A stretch of 64,000 bases of DNA. Source: Bacteroidales bacterium. Its GTDB lineage: Bacteria; Bacteroidota; Bacteroidia; Bacteroidales; JAIOZK01. A program made the translations under genes and the position numbers. The notes beneath the pieces were generated by a model. It saw nothing but the letters and a program-made list of their open reading frames with translations, did not search any database and was not told where the DNA came from. Shown piece by piece: positions 46,086-55,640 of this stretch; the stretch's first letter is position 1; the number at the start of each line of letters is the position of its first letter. The stretch lies in NCBI GenBank assembly GCA_021738625.1, contig JAIPBS010000009.1, positions 1-64,000 on the forward strand, given 5' to 3'.

Positions 46086-46097
46086 TGTTTACTTAAT
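46086..46097. repeat. intergenic 12-base motif TGTTTACTTAAT, copy 3
   Basis: Lies 20 bases upstream of the -33 box of the tetR promoter. Identical to copies at 11881-11892 and 30716-30727. Confidence 0.5.
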
Positions 46098-46116
46098 AAA
46101 ATTTTTCTCAAAAACA

Positions 46117-46148
46117 CTTGACAGATGCAGCTATTTGATATATTTTTG
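46117..46148 (+). promoter_or_regulatory. promoter of the TetR-export operon
   Basis: CTTG (46117-46120), 20 bases, TATTTTTG (46141-46148). The -7 box is a full match. The transcript should start near 46155, giving a leader of about 75 bases. Confidence 0.6.
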
Positions 46149-46160
46149 ACCGACCGTTCA
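46147..46160. promoter_or_regulatory. candidate TetR operator
   Basis: TGACCGACCGTTCA is palindromic at 10 of 14 positions and overlaps the end of the -7 box and the expected start site. The gene downstream encodes a TetR repressor, so autorepression by this site is the simplest reading. Confidence 0.5.
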
Positions 46161-46231
46161 ACCATATGATAAATAAAAAGACAATAACACTTTTACGTTG
46201 ACTATGCATTCACTTAAAAAAAGCATAAGCG

Positions 46232-46813
46232 ATGAGCCCACGAACCAAAAAACAATTTGACGATATCAGGGAAAACCGGAAAAAGCTGATCCGGGATACT
46301 GCACTCAGGCTTTTTGCAGAAGAAGGCTACCATGTCACCTCCATCAGCAAAATCACCGAAAAAGCCGACATCTCGAAGGGTCTTATGTACAATTACTTCA
46401 GCAGCAAGGAAGAATTGCTTATGGATATCCTGAACGAAGGGGTAGCGGAATTCATCAATTACTTCGATACCAACAAAGATGGGGAACTTACAGATGATGA
46501 ATTCAAATACTTTCTTGAAATGACTTTCAAGGTACTTAAAGAAAGAACCGATTATTGGCGGTTGTATTTCTCACTTGCCCTTCAGCCGTCCGTATTTTCA
46601 ATCCTGCAAAACAAATACAGGAAACTATTTGAGACTACCCTGGCGATTATGGAGGATTATTTCAGCAAAAGGGACTACGAAAATCCCAGGATGCAGGCAT
46701 TGATGTTCGGAGCATTTTTGGACGGCGTCGGGTTAAACTATGTAATGGACCCGAGGAATTTTCAAATAGATGAAATCAAAGAATATGTTATACACCATTA
46801 TTTAAAACTTTAG
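46232..46813 (+). CDS. TetR/AcrR family regulator with an EF-hand-like loop
   Basis: 193 residues. The N-terminal helix-turn-helix is typical (IRDTALRLFAEEGYHVTSISKITEKADISKGLMYNYFSSKEEL, about 20-62). The ligand domain then carries DTNKDGELTDDE at residues 79-90, a full canonical EF-hand calcium loop (D1, N3, D5, G6, L8, E12), flanked by helices. Calcium or another divalent ion may therefore be a ligand; this is inference. The rest resembles TetR proteins of lipid and envelope-stress type. First gene of the export operon; it probably represses its own operon through the palindrome at 46147-46160. Confidence 0.88.
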   Translation: MSPRTKKQFDDIRENRKKLIRDTALRLFAEEGYHVTSISKITEKADISKGLMYNYFSSKEELLMDILNEGVAEFINYFDTNKDGELTDDEFKYFLEMTFKVLKERTDYWRLYFSLALQPSVFSILQNKYRKLFETTLAIMEDYFSKRDYENPRMQALMFGAFLDGVGLNYVMDPRNFQIDEIKEYVIHHYLKL

Positions 46814-46818
46814 CAATC

Positions 46819-47580
46819 ATGAGAATTAAAGCAATTTTTACTTTGTTGCTGTTCATAATGATAGGAATGGGATTTATCTCCCATGCGCAGGAGCCGACAG
46901 CCAAAGAAATCGTGCAAACCGCCACGGATAAGCTAAACGGAAAATCGAGCAGGGGCGAGATGAAGATGACCATCATCAGGCCGGAATGGAGCAGGGAAAT
47001 CTCCATGAAAGTCTGGTCGCTGGGCACGGAGTATTACATGATTTACATCACTGCACCGGCAAGGGAGCGAGGGCAGGTTTTCCTAAAGCGGCATGAAGAC
47101 ATGTGGAATTACATGCCCAACATCGACAGAATGATCAAAATCCCGCCTTCCATGATGATGCAAAGCTGGATGGGATCGGACTTCACCAACAACGACCTGG
47201 TTAAGGTATCATCGATGGTGGAAGATTATAACCACAGCATCATCGGTCAGGACAGCTTGCTGGAATACGACTGCTGGATCATTCAGTTCGACCCTAAACC
47301 CAATGCGGCAGTGGTTTGGGGCAAAATCGAGATGTGGATCAGCAAGGAGGAATACTATGAACTGAAAGCAAAATATTATGATGAAGACGACAAACTGGTA
47401 AACAAAGAAACCATGAGCGATATCGAACAAATGGGCGACAGGAGGCTGCCCAGCCATATGGAGATGGTGCCTGTTGACGAGGAAGGCCATAAAACGGTGA
47501 TGGATTTCATCGAGATGAAATTCAATGTTGATCTGCAACCGGAGTTTTTCTCCATTCAGAATATGAAACGAGTAAGATAA
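46819..47580 (+). CDS. LolA-like outer membrane lipoprotein-sorting protein
   Basis: 253 residues with a signal peptide (cleavage near AQEP, about residue 22). The fold is the LolA/LolB-type half-barrel: KEIVQTATDKLNGKSSRGEMKMTI, WSLGTEYYMIYITAPARERGQVFLKRHEDMWNYMPNID and DRRLPSHMEMVPVDEEGHKT. It should bind a lipid or acylated chain in the periplasm. Proteins of this type stand next to FtsX-type ABC permeases or RND exporters in many Gram-negative genomes. Starts 5 bases after tetR. Confidence 0.83.
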   Translation: MRIKAIFTLLLFIMIGMGFISHAQEPTAKEIVQTATDKLNGKSSRGEMKMTIIRPEWSREISMKVWSLGTEYYMIYITAPARERGQVFLKRHEDMWNYMPNIDRMIKIPPSMMMQSWMGSDFTNNDLVKVSSMVEDYNHSIIGQDSLLEYDCWIIQFDPKPNAAVVWGKIEMWISKEEYYELKAKYYDEDDKLVNKETMSDIEQMGDRRLPSHMEMVPVDEEGHKTVMDFIEMKFNVDLQPEFFSIQNMKRVR

Positions 47581-47597
47581 AGTAAAAGAAATCAGAT

Positions 47598-48818
47598 ATG
47601 TTAACAATATTCAAAATAGCCTGGCGCAACCTGTGGCGAAACAAAAGAAGAACGCTCATCACCACGGCCAGCGTTTTCTTTGCGGTGCTGCTGGCCCTGG
47701 TGATGCGGAGCATGCAACTGGGCAGCTACGACAATATGGTTAAGAATGCCGTTTCGTTTTACACCGGATACATCCAGGTGCATAAGGCAGGATACTGGGA
47801 AGATAAGTCGATTAACGAGACTTTTGAATACACCAAAAGTGTTGAAGATGAAATAAAATCCGAAGCGGGCATCAGCTCGGTCACCCCCAGACTGGAATCT
47901 TTTGCGTTGGCTTCCTCGGGCAACTATACCAAGGGATCTGCAGTGATCGGAACCGATCCTAAAAAAGAAGCCGAATTCACGCAATTGAATAAAAATGTTA
48001 CCCAGGGCGAATACCTAAAATCCAGAGACAAGGGTATCCTGGTCGGCAGTAAGCTGGCCGAATACCTGAGAATTAAGGTGGGCGATTCCATTGTACTATA
48101 CAGCCAGGGTTATCATGGCATTACCGCTGCCGGTGAATATCCCGTTAGAGGCATCCTGGATTTCCCTAACCCTGAAATGAACAAGCAAACCATCTACATG
48201 AGCCTAAGCGAGGCTCAGTACCTTTTTGGCGCCCCCAACATGCTTACATCCCTGGCCATTATGATAGACGACCCGGCTGAACTGAATGAAAAAGTTTCCG
48301 ACCTGAAAAACAAACTTGGCGACCAATACGAAGTGATGGACTGGAAAGAGATGATGCCTGAGTTGATGCAGGAGATCCAGGCCGATAATGCCGGCGGTAT
48401 CGTGATGCTGGCTATACTTTATGTCATCATTTTCTTCGGCATACTCGGCACCATCATGATGATGTCGATGGAAAGGAAAAAGGAATTCGCCGTGATGATT
48501 GCAGTGGGGATGAGAAAGGTAAAGCTGATCGCCATGATGTTTTTCGAAACCATCATCATAGGTCTGCTGGGTGTGATCATCGGCGCAATAGCCGGTTTCC
48601 CCATAAACCTGTATTTTCACTTCAATCCTATCCATCTTTCAGGGAGGGCAGCTGAAGCCATGGAACAGTTCAATGTGGAACCCATCATACCCTTTTCGAT
48701 GGATCCGGCATATTTCCTCAATCAGGGAATCGTTGTGGTCATTATGACGCTGATGGCATTTATTTTTCCACTGGTGTTCCTGATCAGGTTCAATGTAATT
48801 AAAGGAATGAGAAACTAA
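47598..48818 (+). CDS. ABC transporter permease, FtsX/LolC type (1)
   Basis: 406 residues. One helix near the N-terminus (RTLITTASVFFAVLLALVM), a periplasmic MacB-like domain (about 45-265) and three C-terminal helices (about 275-400), as in LolC/E and MacB permeases. It begins IFKIAWRNLWRNKRR, closely like the next gene, so the two probably arose by duplication and form a heterodimer. The ATPase at 50101 should power them. Confidence 0.88.
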   Translation: MLTIFKIAWRNLWRNKRRTLITTASVFFAVLLALVMRSMQLGSYDNMVKNAVSFYTGYIQVHKAGYWEDKSINETFEYTKSVEDEIKSEAGISSVTPRLESFALASSGNYTKGSAVIGTDPKKEAEFTQLNKNVTQGEYLKSRDKGILVGSKLAEYLRIKVGDSIVLYSQGYHGITAAGEYPVRGILDFPNPEMNKQTIYMSLSEAQYLFGAPNMLTSLAIMIDDPAELNEKVSDLKNKLGDQYEVMDWKEMMPELMQEIQADNAGGIVMLAILYVIIFFGILGTIMMMSMERKKEFAVMIAVGMRKVKLIAMMFFETIIIGLLGVIIGAIAGFPINLYFHFNPIHLSGRAAEAMEQFNVEPIIPFSMDPAYFLNQGIVVVIMTLMAFIFPLVFLIRFNVIKGMRN

Positions 48819-48830
48819 AAAAAATAAATC

Positions 48831-50054
48831 ATGATTTGGTCGATCGCATGGAGAAACGTTTGGAGGAATAAGCTTAGAAGCCTGGTGATCATGCTGGCCG
48901 TAATTTTCGGACTGGTTGGCGGCATTTTTTCTGTTGCCCTTATGAACGGTATGATGGAACAAATGATCACTTCCTCCATACAAACACAATTATCCAATAT
49001 CCAGATACACCATCCCGATTTTTTAACCAACAACGATGTGCGCTACAACATACCGCAGGCAAATGAAGTTGCAGAAAAGGTTAGCAATTCGGAACATGTA
49101 ATGGCCGTGAGCCAGCACATTTCAACCCAGGCCATGGCCAGCACGGCAACAACCGGCACCGGAGTGATGATCATTGGGATCAATCCGGAAAAGGAAGCAG
49201 GAGTGACCACAATCAATAAAAATCTTGTTGACGGAAATTATTTTGAAGAAGAAATCAGAAGCCAGCCTATTGTGGTTGGCAAAGACCTGGCTCACACACT
49301 CAATGCTGAACTGGGGAAAAAAGTTGTGATCTCCATTCAGAACATGGACAGTATGATCACGAGAGGGGCCTTCAGAATCGTCGGTATTTTTGAAACAAAC
49401 AATTCTATGTTCGACGAATCGACGGTTTTCGTTATGAAAGACGACCTGGCTTCCCTCATCGGCATGAACCCAAAACATGCCACAGAGATCATGGTCAGGC
49501 TGGATGAGAACAAATACACCGGGCAAGTAGCCGGAGCCCTTAAAAAGAAATTCCCAAAACTAAAGGTACAAACCTGGATGGACATCAAACCCGAATTCGA
49601 ATTGTTCAATTCCTGGACCCAGCAAATGCTGTACCTCTTCTTGCTCCTGATCCTGTTCGGGCTGGCGTTCGGCATTGTAAACGCAATGCTGATGGCGGTG
49701 ATGGAACGGGTAAAAGAGATCGGTATGCTGATGGCGGTGGGCATGACCAAAAAAAGGGTGTTTGCCATGATCATGCTCGAAACCATTTTCCTTTCCGTCA
49801 CCGGCGGGATCATCGGGATACTGGGAGGATATGCTTTGGTGGAATATTTCGGAACGGCAGGCATCAACCTTTCAGTGGTCTCGGAGGGTCTTCAGGCCGT
49901 TGGATACGCGAGCATTGCCTATCCCACGGTGGAATCATCCTACTATTTCATCGTTGGACTGATGGTGGTCTTCACGGCCCTGATCGCATCCATTTACCCG
50001 GCCCGAAAAGCTTTGAAGCTAAAGCCTGCCGAAGCGATCAGAGAAGAAGCATAA
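48831..50054 (+). CDS. ABC transporter permease, FtsX/LolC type (2)
   Basis: 407 residues, same four-helix layout as its upstream neighbour: MIWSIAWRNVWRNKLRS, first helix LVIMLAVIFGLVGGIF, periplasmic domain, then helices near YLFLLLILFGLAFGIVNAML, IMLETIFLSVTGGIIGILGG and FIVGLMVVFTALIASI. Ends KALKLKPAEAIREEA, the standard FtsX-like tail. The pair is likely a lipoprotein or lipid exporter of the Lol/MacB group. Confidence 0.88.
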   Translation: MIWSIAWRNVWRNKLRSLVIMLAVIFGLVGGIFSVALMNGMMEQMITSSIQTQLSNIQIHHPDFLTNNDVRYNIPQANEVAEKVSNSEHVMAVSQHISTQAMASTATTGTGVMIIGINPEKEAGVTTINKNLVDGNYFEEEIRSQPIVVGKDLAHTLNAELGKKVVISIQNMDSMITRGAFRIVGIFETNNSMFDESTVFVMKDDLASLIGMNPKHATEIMVRLDENKYTGQVAGALKKKFPKLKVQTWMDIKPEFELFNSWTQQMLYLFLLLILFGLAFGIVNAMLMAVMERVKEIGMLMAVGMTKKRVFAMIMLETIFLSVTGGIIGILGGYALVEYFGTAGINLSVVSEGLQAVGYASIAYPTVESSYYFIVGLMVVFTALIASIYPARKALKLKPAEAIREEA

Positions 50055-50100
50055 AAAATCAACAACAAATGAGTTAATATAATTCCAAAAGAATAAAAAA

Positions 50101-50790
50101 ATGGCAATCATTGAAGTAAAAAACCTGCACAAGATTTATGACGAAACAAATGTGCCCGTGAAGGCGGTTAACGGTATTGACCTGAAAGTTGAAAAAGGTG
50201 AGTTCACTGCCATCGTCGGCCCTTCCGGATCAGGCAAAACCACGCTGCTGAACATGATAGGAGGCCTCGATAAACCCACCAAGGGAGAAGTAGTAATCAA
50301 CGACACGAAAATTCATGATCTGAAATCCAAAGATATGATCAACTTCAGATTGATGAATATCGGATTTGTATTCCAGGCCTACAATCTCATACCGGTTTTA
50401 ACCGCCAAAGAAAATGTCGCCTTTATCATGGAATTGCAAAAGGTTTCCAGGAAAGACAGGAACCAACGTGCAATGGAATTGCTTCGCAACACAGGTATAG
50501 GCGACAAGGCCAATTACCGTCCCGGCGATTTGTCGGGCGGACAGCAACAGAGGGTATCGGTGGCCAGGGCACTGGCCTCAAAACCGCAATTTATCCTGGC
50601 CGACGAACCAACGGCCAACCTCGACAGCAAATCCACCGCCGACCTTCTCGACATGATGCTGGAAATGAACAGGGAATCGGAAATCACTTTTATTTTTTCC
50701 ACACATGACCAGCGGGTTATTGACCGGGCATGGCGCGTGGTTACCATAGAAGACGGAAAAATATCAAGTGATAAAACCAGAGAAAACTAA
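50101..50790 (+). CDS. ABC transporter ATP-binding protein (LolD/MacB type)
   Basis: 229 residues. Walker A GPSGSGKTT (about 41-49), Q-loop in VFQAYNLIP, signature LSGGQQQRVSVARAL, Walker B FILADEPTANLDSKS and H-loop STHDQRV. Belongs to the LolD/MacB/FtsE group that pairs with FtsX-like permeases. Follows the second permease by 46 bases and precedes the barrel gene by 5, all in one operon. Confidence 0.93.
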   Translation: MAIIEVKNLHKIYDETNVPVKAVNGIDLKVEKGEFTAIVGPSGSGKTTLLNMIGGLDKPTKGEVVINDTKIHDLKSKDMINFRLMNIGFVFQAYNLIPVLTAKENVAFIMELQKVSRKDRNQRAMELLRNTGIGDKANYRPGDLSGGQQQRVSVARALASKPQFILADEPTANLDSKSTADLLDMMLEMNRESEITFIFSTHDQRVIDRAWRVVTIEDGKISSDKTREN

Positions 50791-50795
50791 AGGCA

Positions 50796-51989
50796 ATGCT
50801 TCAGAGAAGAACCAGTTTTTTATCGTTCGCTTTAATCCTGTTGCTTTGTTCGGGCCCCTTGCAAGCCCAGAAAAAATTCATGGCAAGCGGCCACCTGGAA
50901 ACCCTTGAGATGGTCTGGATCGAAGAATTCGATAAGCCCTGGCAAACCATGGGAACCATCTACAACAGGCTGGATTTCAACTGGTATCCGAACCAACATT
51001 TAACATTCCGGCTCGGTATTAGAAATTTGCTGGATTATGGGCAGATCGTTGGCAACATCAACAATTTGGCCAAAACCATTCCGGGACAGGATGACTATAA
51101 AAGCTTTGTCACTTTGGATGATGGCTATTTCGACCTAAAGAAAGCATGGGCCAGTGGAAACAGTTACACGCTCTATTCCAATATTGACCGCCTTTACGGG
51201 CAGCTTACCTTTGGCAATTTCGAAGCAAGCCTCGGCAGGCAGCGCATAAACTGGGGCATAAATCTGGTTTGGAATCCCAACGACATTTTCAACACTTTCA
51301 ATTATTTCAACTTCGATTATGTGGAAAGACCGGGCTGCGACGCCGTCAGGCTTCAGTATTATACGGGCATGACCTCATCCGTACAGACCGCATTCAAAGT
51401 CAATCATGAAAATAAGATCACAGTCGCCGGGATGTATAAATTCAACCGCTGGAATTATGATTTTCAGTTGATGGGAGGCCTGATGAATGACGATTATGTG
51501 CTGGGCCTGGGTTGGGCCGGACAGATTGAGAAGGCCGGTTTCAACGGGGAAGCCTCTTATTTTCACAGCAAGGAAAATTTCAGCGACTCAACCGGTCAGC
51601 TGATGGCATCTATCGGGGCAAATTATACGCTGCGTAGCAGCTGGTATTTCCAGCTGAGCGTATTATACAACAGCAAAGGGACAACCGGAAAAGCCGGACG
51701 GGGCAATTTGTTCGCCATGAATCTCGACATCAATCCAAAAACCATTACATTGGCCAGGTACAACATATTCGGTCAGGTTTCTTATCCGATCACCCCGCTG
51801 ATCAGTGCGGATCTTTCGGGGATTTTTAATCCTTCGGACAAATCCGGATTTATTGGTCCTTCGGTTGAAATATCCCTAAAACAAAATCTCTCCTTTCTGG
51901 TTATGGCACAGTGGTTCACTGGCAAAAGCGAAACGGAATACGGTGATTACGGCAAAATATTTTATACCAGGCTAAAATGGTCTTTTTAG
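50796..51989 (+). CDS. outer-membrane beta-barrel protein of the export operon
   Basis: 397 residues with a signal peptide (cleavage near LQAQ) and a C-terminal Phe after alternating strands (YTRLKWSF), typical of outer-membrane barrels. The motif GRQRINWGINLVWNPNDIFN resembles DUF1302/DUF1302-like porins (GRQ plus NWG). It would be the outer-membrane partner of the inner-membrane ABC complex and the LolA-like carrier. The cargo is unknown; an organic acid or lipid is possible. Last gene of the operon. Confidence 0.82.
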   Translation: MLQRRTSFLSFALILLLCSGPLQAQKKFMASGHLETLEMVWIEEFDKPWQTMGTIYNRLDFNWYPNQHLTFRLGIRNLLDYGQIVGNINNLAKTIPGQDDYKSFVTLDDGYFDLKKAWASGNSYTLYSNIDRLYGQLTFGNFEASLGRQRINWGINLVWNPNDIFNTFNYFNFDYVERPGCDAVRLQYYTGMTSSVQTAFKVNHENKITVAGMYKFNRWNYDFQLMGGLMNDDYVLGLGWAGQIEKAGFNGEASYFHSKENFSDSTGQLMASIGANYTLRSSWYFQLSVLYNSKGTTGKAGRGNLFAMNLDINPKTITLARYNIFGQVSYPITPLISADLSGIFNPSDKSGFIGPSVEISLKQNLSFLVMAQWFTGKSETEYGDYGKIFYTRLKWSF

Positions 51990-52018
51990 ATAAGATTGCA
52001 AAATAATCTCCATTCACT

Positions 52019-52049
52019 TTTGTATTGTGAAAAGAAAATACTAATTTTG
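52019..52049 (+). promoter_or_regulatory. promoter of rpsO
   Basis: TTTG (52019-52022), 19 bases, TAATTTTG (52042-52049). Exact consensus and spacing. The transcript begins near 52056, 26 bases before the rpsO ATG. Confidence 0.7.
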
Positions 52050-52081
52050 CAGGCCGAAATTTTAAGTAAAGCAGAAGATTT

Positions 52082-52351
52082 ATGTACATAACCCAGGAAA
52101 CAAAGAAAGAATTATTCAAGGAGCACGGCGGTGCTGAAATCAACACCGGCTCCACAGAAGGACAGGTTGCCTTGTTTACCTTCAGGATCAAACACCTGAC
52201 CGATCACCTGAAAGGCAACAAGAAAGACCTGGTCACCAGAAGGGCACTTGTAAGGCTCGTTGGTAAACGCAGAAGACTGCTCGATTATCTGAAAGAAAAA
52301 GATATTGAAAGATACCGTGCCATCATCAGCAAGCTGAAATTACGTAAATAG
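52082..52351 (+). CDS. rpsO: 30S ribosomal protein S15
   Basis: 89 residues, matching S15 in length: KELFKEHGGAEINTGSTEGQVALFTFRIKHLTDHLKGNKKD, followed by RRALVRLVGKRRRLLDYLKEKDIERYRAIISKLKLRK, the typical helical 16S rRNA-binding region. Binds the platform of the 30S subunit. Followed by a strong terminator and then pnp, a synteny shared by many bacteria. S15 autoregulation by leader RNA is known elsewhere, but no obvious leader structure is visible here. Confidence 0.97.
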   Translation: MYITQETKKELFKEHGGAEINTGSTEGQVALFTFRIKHLTDHLKGNKKDLVTRRALVRLVGKRRRLLDYLKEKDIERYRAIISKLKLRK

Positions 52352-52383
52352 CTTTCGATGACGGCCAAAACAAGGCACTTCCC

Positions 52384-52411
52384 AAAAGGCAATATTCAAT
52401 TGCCTTTTTTT
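52384..52411 (+). terminator. intrinsic terminator after rpsO
   Basis: AAAAGGCAAT (52384-52393) pairs with ATTGCCTTTT (52399-52408), a perfect 10-bp stem with a 5-base loop, followed by a T-run. Confidence 0.8.
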
Positions 52412-52450
52412 GTATTTTTACGATTTTTCCACACAAACAAAGATTAGAAC

Positions 52451-54586
52451 ATGATAATTAATTCAAAAGTAAAGTCCTTCCAACTTCCCGACGGACGAAC
52501 AATTAGTATTGAAACCGGCAAGTTGGCAAACCAGGCCGACGGCGCCGTTGTCGTCAGTATGGGAGACACCATGCTGCTCGCTACGGTGGTCTCCAACAAA
52601 GAGATTAGAGAAGATCAGGATTTCTTCCCGCTCTCAGTAGATTACAAAGAAAAATACGCTTCTACAGGTAAGTTCCCCGGCGGTTTCTTCAAACGTGAAG
52701 CCCGCCCTTCAGAACATGAAATATTGATAGCAAGATTGGTCGACCGGGCGCTAAGGCCATTGTTCCCGGATGATTACAAAGCAGAAACACAGGTGATCAT
52801 CACATTGATCTCAGGAGAAAAGGACACAGCACCCGATGCACTGGCTGCACTGGCTGCCTCATCCGCACTTTCATTATCCGACATTCCCTTCAACGGCCCC
52901 ATTTCCGAAACCAGGGTAGCAAAAATCAATGGTGAGTTCAAAATAAATCCATCGTTATCAGAAATGGAAAATGCAGAACTGGACCTGATCGTGGCTGCTT
53001 CTATCGACAATGTGGTTATGGTTGAAGGTGAAATGAAAGAGATCAGCGAAGAAGTGATGCTTGAAGCCATTCAGTTTGCACACGAAACCATTAAAATTCA
53101 GTGCCAAACCCAGCTTGATCTGGCAGCTGAAGTTGAAAAAGCAAAACCAAAGCGCGATTATCCTAAACCAGAAGGAGATGAGGAACTTAAAAAGCAATTG
53201 CATGACTTTGCCTATGACAAAGTTTATGAAGTTGCCCAATCCTTCATCACCAAAAAGAAAGAACGTTCCGAGGCTTTTGCAGCCATAAAAGAAGAATTTC
53301 TTGCATCCCTTTCGGAAGAAGAGCTTGAAGAAAAAGAAAAGCTTGTCAAAGAATATTTTAGCGACATCCACAAAGAGGCCGCCCGAAAGCTTGTTCTGGA
53401 CGAAAGAATGCGGCTTGACGGAAGAAAGCTGGACGAGGTGAGGCCCATCTGGTGTGATATTGATTACCTGCCGTCGGCCCATGGATCGGCCATTTTTACA
53501 AGGGGTGAAACCCAGTCACTGGTAACAGCCACCCTGGGCACCAAGCTGGACGAGCAAACCATTGATGGAGCAGTGATTGAAGGAACAAGCACCTTTATGC
53601 TGCATTACAATTTCCCACCGTTTTCGACAGGTGAAGCGAAACCCATTCGTGGTACCAGCCGTCGCGAGGTGGGCCACGGAAACCTGGCATTGCGCGCTCT
53701 CAAACCCGTCATACCCGGGGAAAACGAAAATCCTTATACCATTAGACTGGTTTCGGACATTCTGGAATCCAACGGATCATCCTCCATGGCAAGCGTTTGT
53801 GGGGGCACACTCGCCCTGATGGACGCAGGAGTTAAAATTACCAAGCCTGTTTCAGGAATTGCCATGGGATTGATATCCGATAGTGAAAGTGGGAAATATG
53901 CCGTACTCTCCGACATTTTGGGCGACGAGGATCATCTGGGCGACATGGACTTTAAAGTGACAGGTACCCGCGACGGGATCACAGCCTGTCAGATGGACAT
54001 CAAGGTTGAAGGACTTTCATCCAGTATCCTGAAAGAAGCCCTTGAACAAGCCAAAAAAGGTAGATTACACATCCTGGATATCATGGAAGAAACCATTCGT
54101 GAGCCACGTGAGGATTATAAACCGCACGTACCCAGAATAGAAAAAATAATTGTTGATAAGGAATTCATCGGCCTGATTATTGGCCCCGGTGGAAAAACCA
54201 TTCAGGATCTGCAAAAAGAAACCGAGACAACAATCGTAATCGAGGAAAAAGGAGATAAAGGAGTTATCGATATATTCTCACTGAACAAAGCCTCAATTGA
54301 AGCCGCCAAAGCCAAAATTAAAGGTATGGTTGCCGTTCCTGAGGTAGGTGAAATATATAAAGGAAAAGTGAAAAGCATAGTTCCTTTCGGAGCCTTCATT
54401 GAAATTTTACCGGGCAAGGATGGTTTGCTGCATATTTCAGAAATCACCTGGAGACATCTAAAGAATGTTGAAGAAGAACTGAAAGTGGGTGATGATGTTG
54501 AAGTTAAACTTATTGGCCTGGATGAGAGAACAGGCAAACTGAAATTATCCAGAAAAGTGTTAATGAAAAAACCGGAAAGAGGATAA
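52451..54586 (+). CDS. pnp: polyribonucleotide nucleotidyltransferase
   Basis: 711 residues: two RNase PH domains (catalytic one in the second half with [29 protein letters not shown]), an alpha-helical linker, a KH domain ([18 protein letters not shown]) and an S1 domain ([31 protein letters not shown]). Length matches the family. It degrades RNA 3' to 5' phosphorolytically and takes part in mRNA turnover. Terminated by a long hairpin. Confidence 0.97.
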   Translation: MIINSKVKSFQLPDGRTISIETGKLANQADGAVVVSMGDTMLLATVVSNKEIREDQDFFPLSVDYKEKYASTGKFPGGFFKREARPSEHEILIARLVDRALRPLFPDDYKAETQVIITLISGEKDTAPDALAALAASSALSLSDIPFNGPISETRVAKINGEFKINPSLSEMENAELDLIVAASIDNVVMVEGEMKEISEEVMLEAIQFAHETIKIQCQTQLDLAAEVEKAKPKRDYPKPEGDEELKKQLHDFAYDKVYEVAQSFITKKKERSEAFAAIKEEFLASLSEEELEEKEKLVKEYFSDIHKEAARKLVLDERMRLDGRKLDEVRPIWCDIDYLPSAHGSAIFTRGETQSLVTATLGTKLDEQTIDGAVIEGTSTFMLHYNFPPFSTGEAKPIRGTSRREVGHGNLALRALKPVIPGENENPYTIRLVSDILESNGSSSMASVCGGTLALMDAGVKITKPVSGIAMGLISDSESGKYAVLSDILGDEDHLGDMDFKVTGTRDGITACQMDIKVEGLSSSILKEALEQAKKGRLHILDIMEETIREPREDYKPHVPRIEKIIVDKEFIGLIIGPGGKTIQDLQKETETTIVIEEKGDKGVIDIFSLNKASIEAAKAKIKGMVAVPEVGEIYKGKVKSIVPFGAFIEILPGKDGLLHISEITWRHLKNVEEELKVGDDVEVKLIGLDERTGKLKLSRKVLMKKPERG

Positions 54587-54590
54587 TAAC

Positions 54591-54637
54591 TTATCGAAAA
54601 ATCCCGGTTTTCAGAGCCGGGGTTTTTCGATAAAAAA
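54591..54637 (+). terminator. intrinsic terminator after pnp
   Basis: The arms at 54591-54607 and 54617-54633 pair over 17 bp with one G-T pair. Their GC core is followed by Ts and the outer AT part flanks it on both sides. This is one of the longest hairpins in the window. Confidence 0.75.
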
Positions 54638-54732
54638 ATTCACGACTGCACGTTTTTCCTGTAACAAAACTACCGTTCTTTCGTAGAAATTTTACAAATA
54701 TTATATCAGTAAATTAATTTTCACCAGGGTTT

Positions 54733-55593
54733 ATGCGTCAGTTAAAAATCACAAAACAGGTCACCAACAGGGAAACTGCATCGCTGGATAAGTATTTGCA
54801 GGAGATCGGCAAGGTTGAGTTGATTACCGCTGAAGAGGAAGTTACCCTGGCGCAGCGAATCAAGCAGGGTGACCAGATGGCGCTTGAAAAACTGACAAAA
54901 TCCAATCTTCGTTTTGTGGTCTCGGTTTCCAAACAATATCAGAACCAGGGACTGAGTCTGCCTGACCTGATCAACGAAGGAAACCTCGGGCTGATCAAAG
55001 CTGCACAAAGATTTGATGAAACCCGTGGATTTAAATTCATCAGCTACGCGGTTTGGTGGATCAGGCAATCCATTTTGCAGGCCCTGGCCGAACAATCCAG
55101 AATTGTAAGGTTACCGCTTAACAAGATCGGTTCTATAAACAAGATCAACAAAGCATATGCGGTGCTGGAACAAAAGTACGAGCGAGAGCCCAAGATATCT
55201 GAAATTGCCACAATGCTTGATTTCTCCGAAGAAGAAGTAAAGGTTGCTATGCGTAATGCAGGCCGGCATGTTTCTATGGATGCACCTCTGATACAGGATG
55301 AAGACAACAACTTATACGATGTTTTGCGACCCGATGAAAAGCAGACACCTGAAGCCGAACTGCTCAATGAATCATTGCGTACCGAAATCGAAAGGGCCAT
55401 TTCAACCCTCACACCCAGGGAAGCGGATGTAATACGACTGTATTATGGGCTGAATGGCAGGCAATCCTCAACCCTCGAAGAAATCGGTGAAAAATTTGAA
55501 CTTACGCGCGAGCGTGTCAGACAAATTAAGGAAAAAGCAATCAGACGGCTGAAACAAACTTCCAGATGTAATATTCTGAAATCTTATCTCTGA
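54733..55593 (+). CDS. rpoD: primary RNA polymerase sigma factor (sigma-70)
   Basis: 286 residues, the short form found in Bacteroidota, lacking region 1.1. Region 1.2 ([21 protein letters not shown]), region 2 ([45 protein letters not shown] split over 2.1-2.3, then [15 protein letters not shown] in 2.4), region 3, and region 4 with [19 protein letters not shown] and [19 protein letters not shown] are complete. It should recognise the TTTG/TAnnTTTG promoters listed here. Confidence 0.96.
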   Translation: MRQLKITKQVTNRETASLDKYLQEIGKVELITAEEEVTLAQRIKQGDQMALEKLTKSNLRFVVSVSKQYQNQGLSLPDLINEGNLGLIKAAQRFDETRGFKFISYAVWWIRQSILQALAEQSRIVRLPLNKIGSINKINKAYAVLEQKYEREPKISEIATMLDFSEEEVKVAMRNAGRHVSMDAPLIQDEDNNLYDVLRPDEKQTPEAELLNESLRTEIERAISTLTPREADVIRLYYGLNGRQSSTLEEIGEKFELTRERVRQIKEKAIRRLKQTSRCNILKSYL

Positions 55594-55604
55594 GTATTTT
55601 TTCA

Positions 55605-55630
55605 TAAGTTTGTATTCAATCAATACAAAC
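55605..55630 (+). promoter_or_regulatory. -7 box and inverted repeat upstream of rpe
   Basis: TAAGTTTG (55605-55612) fits TAnnTTTG. A perfect 9-bp inverted repeat, GTTTGTATT (55608-55616) and AATACAAAC (55622-55630) with a 5-base spacer, overlaps it and the expected start site, ten bases before the rpe ATG. It could be an operator or a leader hairpin; no T-run follows. Confidence 0.55.
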
Positions 55631-55640
55631 GAAATTCATT

